DNA of 64,000 bases, taken from contig AODO01000074.1 of NCBI GenBank assembly GCA_000341795.1, positions 142,213-206,212 on the forward strand. The letters run 5' to 3'. The stretch is from Rhodococcus triatomae BKS 15-14. GTDB taxonomy: Bacteria; Actinomycetota; Actinomycetes; Mycobacteriales; Mycobacteriaceae. Below the pieces are notes generated by a model, which was not told the origin of the DNA, did not search any database, and was given only the letters and a program-made list of their open reading frames with translations. A program made the translations under genes and the position numbers. Below, in pieces: positions 26,294-35,156 of this stretch; the first letter of the stretch is position 1, and the number at the start of each line of letters is the position of its first letter.

Positions 26294-27211
26294 TCAGGAC
26301 GATGTGAGCTCGGCCAGTACGGCCGTGGTTCGACGAATCGACGCGAATGGGTCCGGGCCGACGGGGAAGATCGCGGCCCAGATGTCGGTCGCGCCCGCGT
26401 CGATCAGGCTCTGCAACTGCGCCCTGACCGATTCCGCACTGCCGAAGACCGCGACGTCGGCGGGCGTGACCGCACCCCCCTCGTCGAGAATCCTCTGGTA
26501 GTTCGGCATTCCGGAGTACATCGTCGCGGTCGCCGCGACAGCGTCGCGGGCGTCGTCGGCATTGTCGTGGACCGCGACGGGCAGGCCCGCGACGATGCGC
26601 GGCGACGGCCGTCCCGCTTCCGCCGCGGCGGCCGCGATCGCGGGGTGGATGCGGGACTCGATCACCTTCGCCGACGCCATCCACAGAACCGTTCCGTCCG
26701 CGTGCTGTCCGGCGACCCGGAGCAGCCGCGGCGACATGGCCGACAGCAGAACGGGAACGGGGTGCGCGATCGGCGCCATCCGGCCGGCGCTTCGGGTAGA
26801 CCAGTCGTGGCCTCGGAAGTCGACCTCCTCGCCACGCATCAGGGCCGTGACGATCTGCAGGTACTCCTCGGTGTTGCGGCCCGGCCGTTCGTAGGACAGC
26901 CCGTAGACGTCGCGCACGAGCGCTTCGTGAGAGGGGCCGAGACCGAGGGTGAAGCCGGGGCGGCCCATTGCCTCGGCGACGGCCGCCGCACGGTTGGCCT
27001 GCAGGAGCGGGTGGCACGGGTAGGTCTGGAGGACGGCCGTCCCGAGTTCGATCGACGTCGTCTCCCGCCCCGCGACCGCGAGTGCGGCGAGCGGGTCTCC
27101 CGCGACGGTGCTCGCGTACCAGAGCGAGGTGAAGCCGTCGGCCTCGGCTCGCTGCGCCTGCCTGACGATCCTGTCCGTGGAGGACGCTCCTCCGGTCAAT
27201 CCAATGCGCAT
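26294..27211 (-). CDS. LLM-class (luciferase-like) F420-dependent oxidoreductase
   Basis: 305 residues with the bacterial luciferase TIM-barrel pattern: MRIGLTGG start, ADGFTSLWYAS, TAVLQTYPCHPLLQANRAA, and FTLGLGPSHEALV. Such actinobacterial proteins usually use F420. The substrate is unknown. ATG 27211 is preferred over 27223 since GGGAAG is positioned for it. It is divergent from the TauD/TfdA dioxygenase gene over an 82-base AT-rich spacer. Confidence 0.8.
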   Translation of the reverse strand: MRIGLTGGASSTDRIVRQAQRAEADGFTSLWYASTVAGDPLAALAVAGRETTSIELGTAVLQTYPCHPLLQANRAAAVAEAMGRPGFTLGLGPSHEALVRDVYGLSYERPGRNTEEYLQIVTALMRGEEVDFRGHDWSTRSAGRMAPIAHPVPVLLSAMSPRLLRVAGQHADGTVLWMASAKVIESRIHPAIAAAAAEAGRPSPRIVAGLPVAVHDNADDARDAVAATATMYSGMPNYQRILDEGGAVTPADVAVFGSAESVRAQLQSLIDAGATDIWAAIFPVGPDPFASIRRTTAVLAELTSS

Positions 27212-27239
27212 GTCTCTTCCCATCCTCGTGCGAGAACGT

Positions 27240-27268
27240 TATTCTCCCAAAGCAAGAATATTGATTCT
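27240..27268. promoter_or_regulatory. Interlocked AT-rich inverted repeats in the divergent spacer
   Basis: TATTCT (27240), AGAATA (27255) and ATTCT (27264) create two overlapping dyads, TATTCT-N9-AGAATA and AGAAT-N4-ATTCT. Three half-sites in an unusually AT-rich stretch between the F420-type and dioxygenase genes suggest a shared operator overlapping the promoters. Confidence 0.45.
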
Positions 27269-27293
27269 GCTCCACTCGGGCAAGGAGTCCTTC

Positions 27294-28127
27294 GTGTTCC
27301 CCACTGCCACACCCATCGCCCGCTCGATCGGCGTCGAGATCAGCGGCGTGTCCGGCGGCGACCTCGCCGAACCAACCGCCGCCGGCGAGTGCCGCACCCT
27401 GCTGGACCGCCACGGTGTGGTGGTCTTCCGGGAGGCACACATCGACGACGACGACCTGGTGACGCTGAGCCGACTCCTCGGCGACGTCGTGGTGGCTCCC
27501 ATGGGCGGGCAGGAGCGACACCCCGAGATCTCGGCGATCAGCCTCGATCCCGCGAAAACCGTTCTCGCGTCCTACAACACCGGCACGTTCCACTGGCACA
27601 TAGACGGCGCGACCGACGAGATACCCCAGATGGGAACGCTCCTGACCGCGCTCGACGTGTCCGACGAAGGGGGTGACACCGAGTTCGCCAACACGTACGC
27701 CGCATACGACGCCCTGAGCGCCGACGAGAAGGCCGAACTCGAAGGCCTTCGCGTCGAGCACAGCTTCGCGACGGCCCAGCTACTGGCCAACCCCGAACCC
27801 ACCGAAAGACAACGCGCGGCGTGGGATCGGGTGCCGACGCGCGAGCATCCGCTGGTGTGGACCAGGAGAAACGGTCGCAGGTCGCTCCTCCTCGGCGCGA
27901 CGGCGGGACGAGTCGTCGGGTGGCCCGACGACGAGGGCAGGGCGCTGCTGGACCGACTGCTGGACTGGTCGACACAACCGCGATTCTCACTACGCCATCA
28001 CTGGCGACGCGGCGATCTCGTCCTCTGGGACAACACCGGGATGCTGCATCGCGCGGTTCCCTACGCGCCCACGTCGCCACGGCTCCTGCACCGGACCACG
28101 CTGGTCGGCGAGGAGGCGGTCGCGTGA
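27294..28127 (+). CDS. Fe(II)/2-oxoglutarate-dependent dioxygenase, TauD/TfdA family
   Basis: 277 residues. Iron ligands are visible as His102-X-Asp104 in FHWHIDG and His252 in NTGMLHRAVPY, with Arg267 for 2-oxoglutarate. Relatives release sulfite or cleave ethers of taurine, alkylsulfonates or phenoxyacetates. GTG 27294 has AAGGAG six bases upstream, which sets the start against the longer frame from 27108. Its stop overlaps the next gene's GTG by 4 bases (GTGA). The substrate is unknown. Confidence 0.87.
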   Translation: MFPTATPIARSIGVEISGVSGGDLAEPTAAGECRTLLDRHGVVVFREAHIDDDDLVTLSRLLGDVVVAPMGGQERHPEISAISLDPAKTVLASYNTGTFHWHIDGATDEIPQMGTLLTALDVSDEGGDTEFANTYAAYDALSADEKAELEGLRVEHSFATAQLLANPEPTERQRAAWDRVPTREHPLVWTRRNGRRSLLLGATAGRVVGWPDDEGRALLDRLLDWSTQPRFSLRHHWRRGDLVLWDNTGMLHRAVPYAPTSPRLLHRTTLVGEEAVA

Positions 28128-28687
28128 ACTCCTCCGACATCGACCGTCTCGGCGCGGACGTGCGCTACCTGCTCGACCGCAGCGAGATCCTGGACTGCGT
28201 GTCGCGCCACGCTCGCGGTTGCGACCGTCACGACAGCGACCTGCTGGGTTCGTGCTACCACGACGACGGCGTGGACGAGCACGGCGTGGCCGTCAACTCC
28301 GGGCAGGACTACGCCCGTTGGGCGAACGAGGTCCACGCCGCGACGTCGCGGAACCACACCCACAACATCACCACGCACACCTGCGAGATCGACGGTGACA
28401 CAGCACATTGCGAGAGCTACGTTCTCGTCGGTCTGCTGCTCGCCGACGGCCGCGCCGTGCAGTTGATGAGTGGGCGCTACCTGGACCGGCTCGAACGCCG
28501 AGACGGCAGTTGGCGGATCTCGGTTCGTCGCTCCACCGTCGAATGGTCGGCGACCGCCGACGCCTCGCTACTCGGGTCGCCGTTCTTCATCCAGCAGGGC
28601 TTCTCCCGCGGAACGCGTGACGACTCCGACCTGTCGTATCGGCGTCCGCTCCACATCGACACCCCCGCCCCGCAGCACTGGTCGTGA
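28124..28687 (+). CDS. SnoaL/NTF2-like protein coupled to the dioxygenase
   Basis: 187 residues. It has an NTF2-like SnoaL_4 layout: LLDRSEILDCVSRHARGCDRH, then CYHDDGVDEHG, TCEIDGDTAHCESYVL and GRYLDRLERRDGSWRI. GTG 28124 overlaps the dioxygenase stop and has GAGGAGG upstream, so the two are translated together. It may isomerise, cyclise or dehydrate the dioxygenase product. An alternative is a small ring-oxygenase-beta-like partner. Confidence 0.75.
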   Translation: MNSSDIDRLGADVRYLLDRSEILDCVSRHARGCDRHDSDLLGSCYHDDGVDEHGVAVNSGQDYARWANEVHAATSRNHTHNITTHTCEIDGDTAHCESYVLVGLLLADGRAVQLMSGRYLDRLERRDGSWRISVRRSTVEWSATADASLLGSPFFIQQGFSRGTRDDSDLSYRRPLHIDTPAPQHWS

Positions 28688-28773
28688 GTTCTGCTTCCAT
28701 TCGTGTGGGTGGGAGGCCCCTGGTCGGGTAGGTTTCGGCGGACCCGAACCGGACACACCTGGAAGCACGCGAC

Positions 28774-29895
28774 ATGACACGCACCACAGACCCGACCCGC
28801 GCGCGGCAGCGGCGAGCACTCCGCGCCGGGGTGATCGGGGTATCGATCCTGGTCACCGCGACCCTCGGCCCCACGGCAGGGGCCGGCAGCCTCGATACCG
28901 CGAGCGCCGTGGGCAGCTCCGACGGCGGCAGTGTGAGTGCCGGGTCGACGATTCCCAGTTCGTCGCAGGACGCGATTCCGCCACTGCCCGAACTGCGCGA
29001 CGACATCACCACACCGGAGATCGTCGGCGTGACGCAGAAGTCACCGCAGTGGGTGCGGTTCACCGTCGCCTCCCCCGCGCTCCGCCGCACGGTCGGCGTG
29101 GACGTGCTCCTCCCGAAGGACAACTCGGAGCCTCGGCCCTCGATCTACGCCCTCGAGGGTGTGGACGCCCCGGAGACGTCGAGCGAATGGGCGCTGGGTG
29201 GCGGCGCGCGCGACTTCTTCGCGGACAAGAACGTCAACGTCGTCATGATCAACGGCGGCGTGTCCAGCGTGTACTCCGACTGGGACAACATCGATCCCGG
29301 TGTCGGACTGCACAAATGGGAGACGTTCATCGTCGACGAACTGCCGCCGCTGCTCGACGCCCGACTGAGGACCAACGGCGCCAAGTCGCTGCTCGGCCTG
29401 TCGATGGGCGCGCAGGGCGCCATGATGCTCGCACACCGGCATCCCGGAATGTACGAGGGCATCGCCGCGATGAGCGGCTGCTACTCCACCACCGACGACG
29501 TGGGACGGATGTGCGTCCAGCAGACCGTCTCGTCCCGCGGCGGCGACCCCGCGAACATCTGGGGCGAGATCGGCGGCCCGGGCTGGGTCGACCACGACAC
29601 ACTGCGGCACGCGGAAGGCCTGCGCGGCATGGACATCTACGTGTCGTCCATGACGGGCATCCCCGGCCGCTACGAAACCCCCGAGTCGGATCTCTTCAAC
29701 CGGGTGGTCCTCGGCGGTCCCATCGAAGCCGTCTCCCGTCTCTCCACGCTCCGGTTGGAGTCCGAACTGAAGGCACTCGGCATCCCTGCGACGTTCAGGT
29801 ACCACGCCACCGGCGTGCACGCCTGGAACTACTGGAAGGACGAACTTCCCGACACGTGGCCGACCCTGGCCCGTTCCCTCGATCTACCGGCCTGA
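28774..29895 (+). CDS. Secreted antigen-85/esterase-D-like alpha/beta hydrolase
   Basis: 373 residues. A basic N-terminus and hydrophobic segment (about 18-36, GVIGVSILVTATLGPTAGA) form a signal peptide. The alpha/beta hydrolase domain carries the nucleophile Ser210 in GLSMGAQGA and a likely catalytic His in GVHAWNYW near the C-terminus. The fold and WALGGGARDFF region resemble corynebacterial and rhodococcal mycolyltransferases of the antigen 85 type, so cell-wall acyl transfer or ester hydrolysis outside the cell is likely. ATG has GGAAG eight bases upstream. Its 3' end overlaps the convergent VOC gene by 12 bases. Confidence 0.78.
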   Translation: MTRTTDPTRARQRRALRAGVIGVSILVTATLGPTAGAGSLDTASAVGSSDGGSVSAGSTIPSSSQDAIPPLPELRDDITTPEIVGVTQKSPQWVRFTVASPALRRTVGVDVLLPKDNSEPRPSIYALEGVDAPETSSEWALGGGARDFFADKNVNVVMINGGVSSVYSDWDNIDPGVGLHKWETFIVDELPPLLDARLRTNGAKSLLGLSMGAQGAMMLAHRHPGMYEGIAAMSGCYSTTDDVGRMCVQQTVSSRGGDPANIWGEIGGPGWVDHDTLRHAEGLRGMDIYVSSMTGIPGRYETPESDLFNRVVLGGPIEAVSRLSTLRLESELKALGIPATFRYHATGVHAWNYWKDELPDTWPTLARSLDLPA

Positions 29896-30270
29896 TCCGT
29901 AGGGCCGGGTGATGATCTCCAGGTAGTGGCCCGACGGGTCGAGGAAGTACGTTCCCCGGCCGCCGTCGTTGTGGTTGATCCCGTGCGCGGACTGTCGCGG
30001 GTCGGCCCAGTGCTCGATGCCGCGCTCCACGATCCGCCCGTGGATGGCGTCGAAATCGTCCTCCGACACCAGGAAGGCGTAGTGCTGGGGTGCGATCTCG
30101 GCACCCGGCGGCGGCTCCGCGAAGTCCAACGTCACCCCGTGTTCGAGTTGCACGGCGAGGAAATGTCCGGCCGGGACGGGGTCGGGAAGACCGAACAGCC
30201 AGGTGAGGAAGTATGCGGAATGCTGCTTGTCCTCGGCAGCGACGATCGTGTGATTGAACGAGATGGTCAC
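29884..30270 (-). CDS. VOC (glyoxalase/dioxygenase-fold) family protein
   Basis: 128 residues, one vicinal-oxygen-chelate module: ISFNHTIVAAEDKQHSAYFL at the start and GRGTYFLDPSGHYLEIITRPY at the end, with possible metal ligands His, His and Glu. The reaction is unknown. GTG 30270 with AAGGAA upstream is preferred over a much longer in-frame extension to 30441. It is probably the last gene of the leftward unit containing the flavodoxin-like reductase. Confidence 0.78.
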   Translation of the reverse strand: MTISFNHTIVAAEDKQHSAYFLTWLFGLPDPVPAGHFLAVQLEHGVTLDFAEPPPGAEIAPQHYAFLVSEDDFDAIHGRIVERGIEHWADPRQSAHGINHNDGGRGTYFLDPSGHYLEIITRPYGSGR

Positions 30271-30397
30271 GAAGGGTTCCTTCGAGTTCCGGCGCTCGCA
30301 CTCGGCGAGCGCACCGCGCCTCCATGCCTGACGCGGTCCGCCACCGGCACGCGACGCTGGGAACAGCGTGCCGGAATCCCGGCGGGCGCGCAACGTC

Positions 30398-31129
30398 CTA
30401 TCGGTAGTCCGGGTTCGGGTACCCAGGTGCACAGCCCGCATCCCACTGGGACCGCTGGTTCCCGTACGCGGGAATTCCCCCGGCGCCCTTGATCATCGCC
30501 GCCATGTGCATGAGGTTGTAGGTCATGAACGCGGTGTTGCGGTTCGTGAAGTCGTTCTCGGGTCCACCCGACCCCTCGTCGAGATACGACGGGCCCGGAC
30601 CCGCTTCCCCGATCCAGCCGGCATCGGCCTGCGGCGGAATCACGTACCCGAGATGCTGCAGGCTGTAGAGCACGTTCATCGCGCAGTGCTTCACGCCGTC
30701 CTCGTTGCCGGTGAACAACGCCCCGCCGACCCGGCCGTAGTACGCGTACTGCCCCTTGTCGTTCAGGATCGCGGAGCAGCCGTACAACCGCTCGATCACC
30801 TTCTTCATCACAGAGCTGTTGTCACCCAACCAGATCGGTCCCGCGAGGACGAGGATGTCGGCGGCGAGGATGCGATCGAACAGGTGCGGCCACTCGTCCG
30901 TCGCCCACCCGTGCTCACGCATGTCCGGATACACGCCCGGCGCGATGTCGTGGTCGACGGCGCGGATCTGGTCGACCGCGACGCCCGCATCGCGCATCAA
31001 CTCGACACTGCGGTCGACGAGACCTTGCGTGTTGCTCCGCTCGGGTGAGCGTTTGAGCGTGCAGTTGACGTACACCGCGAGCAGGCCCGTGAAATCGGGC
31101 TTCGGCTCCGAGAGCGACGGACTGGACAT
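30398..31129 (-). CDS. Flavodoxin-fold NAD(P)H-dependent FMN reductase-like protein
   Basis: 243 residues. The start VYVNCTLKRSPERSNTQGL binds flavin phosphate, and LAGPIWLGDNSSVMKKVIER is the second signature of WrbA/ArsH-like reductases. ATG 31129 follows GGAGG. It is on the same strand as, and 128 bases beyond, the steroid cluster, after a long hairpin. It could supply reduced flavin to the HsaA-type oxygenases, since no HsaB is seen, but it is not an HsaB-family protein. Confidence 0.78.
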   Translation of the reverse strand: MSSPSLSEPKPDFTGLLAVYVNCTLKRSPERSNTQGLVDRSVELMRDAGVAVDQIRAVDHDIAPGVYPDMREHGWATDEWPHLFDRILAADILVLAGPIWLGDNSSVMKKVIERLYGCSAILNDKGQYAYYGRVGGALFTGNEDGVKHCAMNVLYSLQHLGYVIPPQADAGWIGEAGPGPSYLDEGSGGPENDFTNRNTAFMTYNLMHMAAMIKGAGGIPAYGNQRSQWDAGCAPGYPNPDYR

Positions 31130-31201
31130 CGGGCACCTCCGGGGATGGTGGGTCCGAGGAACAACGATAGGCCGCCTTCCGTCGTCAGGCACCCGGGAAA
31201 G

Positions 31202-31242
31202 CCGAATGCGGCGGTCACCTCGTCGGTGACCGCCGCATTCGG
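31202..31242 (-). terminator. 18-bp hairpin after hsaC
   Basis: CCGAATGCGGCGGTCACC (31202-31219) and GGTGACCGCCGCATTCGG (31225-31242) are perfect with a 5-base loop. In the leftward direction it follows the hsaC stop by 15 bases and is followed by a short T-rich stretch, so it probably ends the steroid cluster transcript. Confidence 0.7.
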
Positions 31243-31257
31243 ATTCGTTCGGGCTGC

Positions 31258-32178
31258 TCAGGCCTTGGGCGTGAAGGCCGCCAGCGGCTCGGATCCCGAC
31301 CAGTCGTGACCCCAGTAGCTGTCCGCGGTGATCTCCTCCGCGGTGAAGTGACTCTCGTCCACCAGCATGCCCTCGGTGCCGAACTCGAGGTCCCAGCCGC
31401 CGGGTGCCCGGACGTAGAAGGACACCATCTTGTCGTTGGTGTGCCTGCCCAGGGTCGACGACAGCGAGAAGCCGAGCTTGTTGACCCGGTCCAGTGCCTG
31501 ACCGACCGCGTCGAGGGTGTCGACCTCCATCATCAGGTGCACCATGCCGGGCGCCTCCGTCGGCGGCGCCGGGCAGATCGCCAGGCTGTGGTGCCGCTGG
31601 TTGACGCCGAGGAATCGCACCCGCCGAGCCGGGCCGGGTGCGCCGGGGCCGCCGAGCCGGATGGCCCCGCGAGGCAGGAAGCCGAGGACCTCGGTGTAGA
31701 AGTCGTAGGTCTCCTGGAAGAACGGCGTGGGCAGCACGACGTGTCCGAAGCCCATCGCCCCGGTGACGAACCGGCCTCCGTGCGGAGTGACGATCGGGCT
31801 GTGGTCGAGCACCGGGCCGAAGAACACCTCGACCGCGGTGCCGGACGGGTCCGTGAACGTGACGGCCCGCTCGACGCGGCGGTGGTCCGCCTCGTCCTGC
31901 GTCATCTCACGGACCTCGACGCCCGCCTTCTCGACCTGCTCGCGCACCGCCTGCAGCGCGAACTGGTCCCGCACCTCCCAGCCGACGGCGAGCACCTTGT
32001 CGACGTCGCCCGGCAGCACCTGCAGCCGCGAGGTGCGCTCGTCGACGCGGAAGTACAGGCCGTCCTCCTCGGGGCCGGTACCGACGGCCATGCCGAGCCC
32101 GTCGACCGCCAGTTCCTTCCACCGCGGCAGGTCCTGGGACTGAACCCGCAGATATCCGAGCGATCGGATGTCGGTCAT
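31258..32178 (-). CDS. hsaC: 3,4-DHSA extradiol dioxygenase, HsaC-type
   Basis: 306 residues, two VOC modules as in type I extradiol dioxygenases. Iron ligands are His146 (GFGHVVLP), His214 (GMVHLMMEV) and Glu265 (WDLEFGTEG). The start IRSLGYLRV and TLGRHTNDKMVSFY match HsaC/BphC. It should cleave the catechol ring A of 3,4-DHSA to 4,9-DSHA. ATG 32178 fits the family; GTG 32187 is a possible alternative with a better-spaced AAAGAGA. It is the last gene of the leftward hsaD-kstD-hsaA-like-hsaC set, 25 bases after the oxygenase gene. Confidence 0.88.
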   Translation of the reverse strand: MTDIRSLGYLRVQSQDLPRWKELAVDGLGMAVGTGPEEDGLYFRVDERTSRLQVLPGDVDKVLAVGWEVRDQFALQAVREQVEKAGVEVREMTQDEADHRRVERAVTFTDPSGTAVEVFFGPVLDHSPIVTPHGGRFVTGAMGFGHVVLPTPFFQETYDFYTEVLGFLPRGAIRLGGPGAPGPARRVRFLGVNQRHHSLAICPAPPTEAPGMVHLMMEVDTLDAVGQALDRVNKLGFSLSSTLGRHTNDKMVSFYVRAPGGWDLEFGTEGMLVDESHFTAEEITADSYWGHDWSGSEPLAAFTPKA

Positions 32179-32203
32179 GTTCTGCACCAATCTCTTTCGA
32201 ATG

Positions 32204-33376
32204 TCAGATCATCGAGCGGTGGATGCCCTGCGGCTCACCGCCGAGCTGCGTCAGGGCCGACGCGTGGTTGATCGAACCGGGCGTGTGGATCGCATGCGTC
32301 AGGCCGACGTGCGCGTCGCGCCAGAAGCGCTGCAGGGGCAGCTTCATCTTCATTCCACCGCCGCCCGCGCGGGCGAAGACCTCGTCGAGGGCGCTCACGG
32401 CACGCCACGCGGCGTTGGTCTGGGTGCGGCGGCCGATCGCACGCTCCTCGAAGGTGATCTCCTGGCCCTTCTCGGTCTTGTCCCAGAAGCGGTCGACGGT
32501 CTCGAGGATCGCCACCCGCGACGCGTTGATCTCGTCGGCGGCCTGGCCGATGGCGTACATGACGTACGGGTCGTCCTTGATCGGGACACCCGTGACGGCG
32601 ACACGCTCCTTCTGCATGGCGATGTACAGACCCAGACCGCCCTCGGCCATGCCGATCAGCGACGACGAGATGCCGAGCGGGAAGATGCACGAGAACGGGA
32701 ACTTGTACAGCGTCTCGTCGCGGCCGGCGTGCGCGGCGCCGTTGCCCTGCAGGACGATCTCGGAGTCGATCGTGCGGTACTCGGGGAGGAAGGCACCCTT
32801 GACGGTGAAGTCCTTCGAACCGGTGCCGCGCAGGCCCACGACGTCCCAGCTCTCGTGGTCGACGGTGTAGTCGGCCTTGGGGACCAGCACGTGCAGCATC
32901 TTGCCGGTGCGGTTGCCGTCCTTGTCGCCGACCGCGGCGCCGATCATCACCCACTCGCAGTGGTCGTTGCCGGTCGAGAAGGACCAGCGGCCGTTGAGGA
33001 TGTAGCCGCCGTCGACGGGAACCGCCATTCCCATGGGGGCGTAGGGCGAGGCGATCCAGGTGTCGACGTCGTCGCCCCACACCTCCTGCTGCGCCTTGGG
33101 ATCGAAGAACGCCATCTCCCACGGGTGCACACCGACGATGCCGGAGACCCAGCCGGTGGAGCCGTCGATGGCACCGATGCCCATGGCGGTCTCGGCGAAC
33201 TCACGCGGGTGCGCCTCGAGGCCGCCGAACTCCTTCGGCTGGAGCATGCGGATGACGCCCGCGTCGCGCAGCCGCTTGGCGTTGCCGTCGGACAGGCGCA
33301 TGAGCTTCTCGCCCTCGATGCCACCTTCGCGGATCTCCTCCGCGAACTGCACGATCCGATCCAGGACCTCTCCCAT
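32204..33376 (-). CDS. HsaA-like flavin-dependent oxygenase (divergent paralogue)
   Basis: 390 residues with the same fold and landmarks as HsaA (IRMLQPKEFGGLEA, DGSTGWVSGIVGVHPWEMAFFD, VVGLRGTGSKDF, LQRFWRDAHVGLTH). It lacks the conserved HsaA C-terminal FGLP ending and differs over much of its length from the copy at 19605. Its position in the HsaD-KstD-HsaC cluster suggests hydroxylation of a phenolic steroid intermediate, perhaps with different specificity. Two ATGs, 33388 and 33376, are possible; the second has AGGGA and GGAG upstream, while the first abuts GGAG with no spacing. Confidence 0.82.
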   Translation of the reverse strand: MGEVLDRIVQFAEEIREGGIEGEKLMRLSDGNAKRLRDAGVIRMLQPKEFGGLEAHPREFAETAMGIGAIDGSTGWVSGIVGVHPWEMAFFDPKAQQEVWGDDVDTWIASPYAPMGMAVPVDGGYILNGRWSFSTGNDHCEWVMIGAAVGDKDGNRTGKMLHVLVPKADYTVDHESWDVVGLRGTGSKDFTVKGAFLPEYRTIDSEIVLQGNGAAHAGRDETLYKFPFSCIFPLGISSSLIGMAEGGLGLYIAMQKERVAVTGVPIKDDPYVMYAIGQAADEINASRVAILETVDRFWDKTEKGQEITFEERAIGRRTQTNAAWRAVSALDEVFARAGGGGMKMKLPLQRFWRDAHVGLTHAIHTPGSINHASALTQLGGEPQGIHRSMI

Positions 33377-33442
33377 GACTTCCCTCATCTCCTGCTGATG
33401 ATCCGGCGGATGCCCGCCCGTTGGTTGTGAACGTCCCAGCCG

Positions 33443-35155
33443 TCAGGCCGGTGCGCTCTCCGTGCTCTCGCTCAGTGGGAGCGTATTCGCGGCGGCGTGC
33501 TGCGCGGCGAGATATCCGAAGACCATCGACGGACCGATCGTCGCTCCCGCACCCGCGTACTCGTTGCCCATCACCGACGCCGTGGTGTTGCCGGTCGCGT
33601 ACAGGCCGGCGATCGCGCTGCCGTCCTCCCGCAGCACCCGGGCGTCCTCGTCGGTGACGAGACCGCCCTTGGTCCCCAGGTCTCCGGCCTCGCAGCGGAT
33701 CGCGTAGAACGGTCCCTTCACGATCTCGTCGAGGTTGGGGTTCTTCATCGTCGGGTCGCCGTAGTAGCGGTCGTAGGCGCTGTCGCCGCGGCCGAAGTCC
33801 TCGTCCTTGCCGCTGCGGGCGAAACCGTTGAACCTCTCGATCGTGGCCGTCAGCTTGTCCGCGGGCACCCCGATCTTCTCCGCCAGCTCACGCAGCGTGT
33901 CCGCCTTGTGGATGACACCGGAGTCGTAGAAACCCTGCGGGAACGGCATGTTCGGCAGCACCTGCGCGAACGGGTAGCGGTTCTTGGCCTTGGTGTCCAT
34001 CACGAACCAGGCCGGAACGTGCCCGCCCTCGAGCTGGTCGTGCACGAAGTTCACGTACGGCGACGACTCGTTGGTGAACCGCTCACCCTGGGCGTTCACG
34101 ATCACCGACGGCGGAATGCACCGCTCCGACACCAGCGGGATCACCGCGCCCATCGGGTGCAGCACCGACGGCATCCACCACGCATCGTCCATCAGGTCGA
34201 GTGCCGCACCGAGCTCCTGCCCGACGCGGATGCCGTCGCCCTTGAGTTCGCGGGCGCCGGCGCTGATGTCCACGCGGCCGTGCTCGGGCAGGTACCGGTC
34301 GCGCATCTGCTGGTTGTGGTCGAAGCCGCCGGTCGCGAGCAACACGCCACGCCGCGCCCGGATCCGGACCGTCGTGCCCTCCCGCTCGGCGACCACGCCG
34401 ATCACGGTGCCGCGCTCGTCGGTGACCAGTTCGGTCATCGACGTGCGAAGCCACAACGGCACGCCTGCGTCCTTGAGGACCATCCGCAGCCGGGCCGCCA
34501 ACGCACGACCACCGGTCGCCATGTGCCTGCGGCGCACCATGTTCGACGCCACCCGCCACGCCGCGACCATCGACGCCCGACGTCCCGCCCAGGTCCGCTT
34601 GACCATCGCGAGGTCGTGGTAGTCCTTCGACGTCACCCACAGGCCCAGCGGGCCCTTCATGCTGTTCGGACGCTGGAACTGCTCGTCCTCCTTCAGCTTG
34701 CGGGTGTCGAACGGCAGGCACTCGATGGTGCGGCCGAGCGCGCTGCCGCCGTCCTCCTCCGGGTGGTAGTCGGAGTAGCCCTTCACCCAGTACAGCTTCA
34801 TGTTCTTGTTGCGGTCGAGCAGCTGCATCAGCTTCGGACCGGCGTCGATGTAGGCGTCGATCCGGGCGTCCGAGACGGTGCCCGCCGTCAGCGTCTTGAG
34901 GTAGCGGCGGATCGCGGCGGGATCGTCGACCACGCCCTTGCGGGTGAGGGTCGGGGCGTTCGGAATCCAGATGCCGCCACCGGAGATGGCGGTCGAGCCA
35001 CCGAACTTCTTGCCCTTCTCGATGATCAGGGTGTCGAGCCCGAGTTCGGCAGCGGTGGCACCGGCGGACATTCCGCCGCCACCGCTACCGACGACGAGGA
35101 AATCGACTGTGGTGTCCCACTGCTGTGCAGTGGTGTCCCGGTTCTGGTCGGTCAT
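33443..35155 (-). CDS. kstD: 3-ketosteroid delta-1-dehydrogenase
   Basis: 570 residues. The FAD Rossmann motif VVGSGGGGMSAGATAAE is near residue 21. The C-terminal signature has Tyr533 and Gly537 (NEYAGAGATIG), corresponding to catalytic Tyr487 and Gly491 of KstD1 from R. erythropolis SQ1. KstD removes hydrogens from C1 and C2 of 3-ketosteroids; with KshA it produces unstable 9-hydroxy-ADD, which opens ring B. The gene begins one base after the hsaD stop (TGA-G-ATG), with AAGGA inside hsaD. Which of the known KstD isoform groups it belongs to cannot be settled by eye. Confidence 0.9.
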   Translation of the reverse strand: MTDQNRDTTAQQWDTTVDFLVVGSGGGGMSAGATAAELGLDTLIIEKGKKFGGSTAISGGGIWIPNAPTLTRKGVVDDPAAIRRYLKTLTAGTVSDARIDAYIDAGPKLMQLLDRNKNMKLYWVKGYSDYHPEEDGGSALGRTIECLPFDTRKLKEDEQFQRPNSMKGPLGLWVTSKDYHDLAMVKRTWAGRRASMVAAWRVASNMVRRRHMATGGRALAARLRMVLKDAGVPLWLRTSMTELVTDERGTVIGVVAEREGTTVRIRARRGVLLATGGFDHNQQMRDRYLPEHGRVDISAGARELKGDGIRVGQELGAALDLMDDAWWMPSVLHPMGAVIPLVSERCIPPSVIVNAQGERFTNESSPYVNFVHDQLEGGHVPAWFVMDTKAKNRYPFAQVLPNMPFPQGFYDSGVIHKADTLRELAEKIGVPADKLTATIERFNGFARSGKDEDFGRGDSAYDRYYGDPTMKNPNLDEIVKGPFYAIRCEAGDLGTKGGLVTDEDARVLREDGSAIAGLYATGNTTASVMGNEYAGAGATIGPSMVFGYLAAQHAAANTLPLSESTESAPA

Positions 35156-35156
35156 C

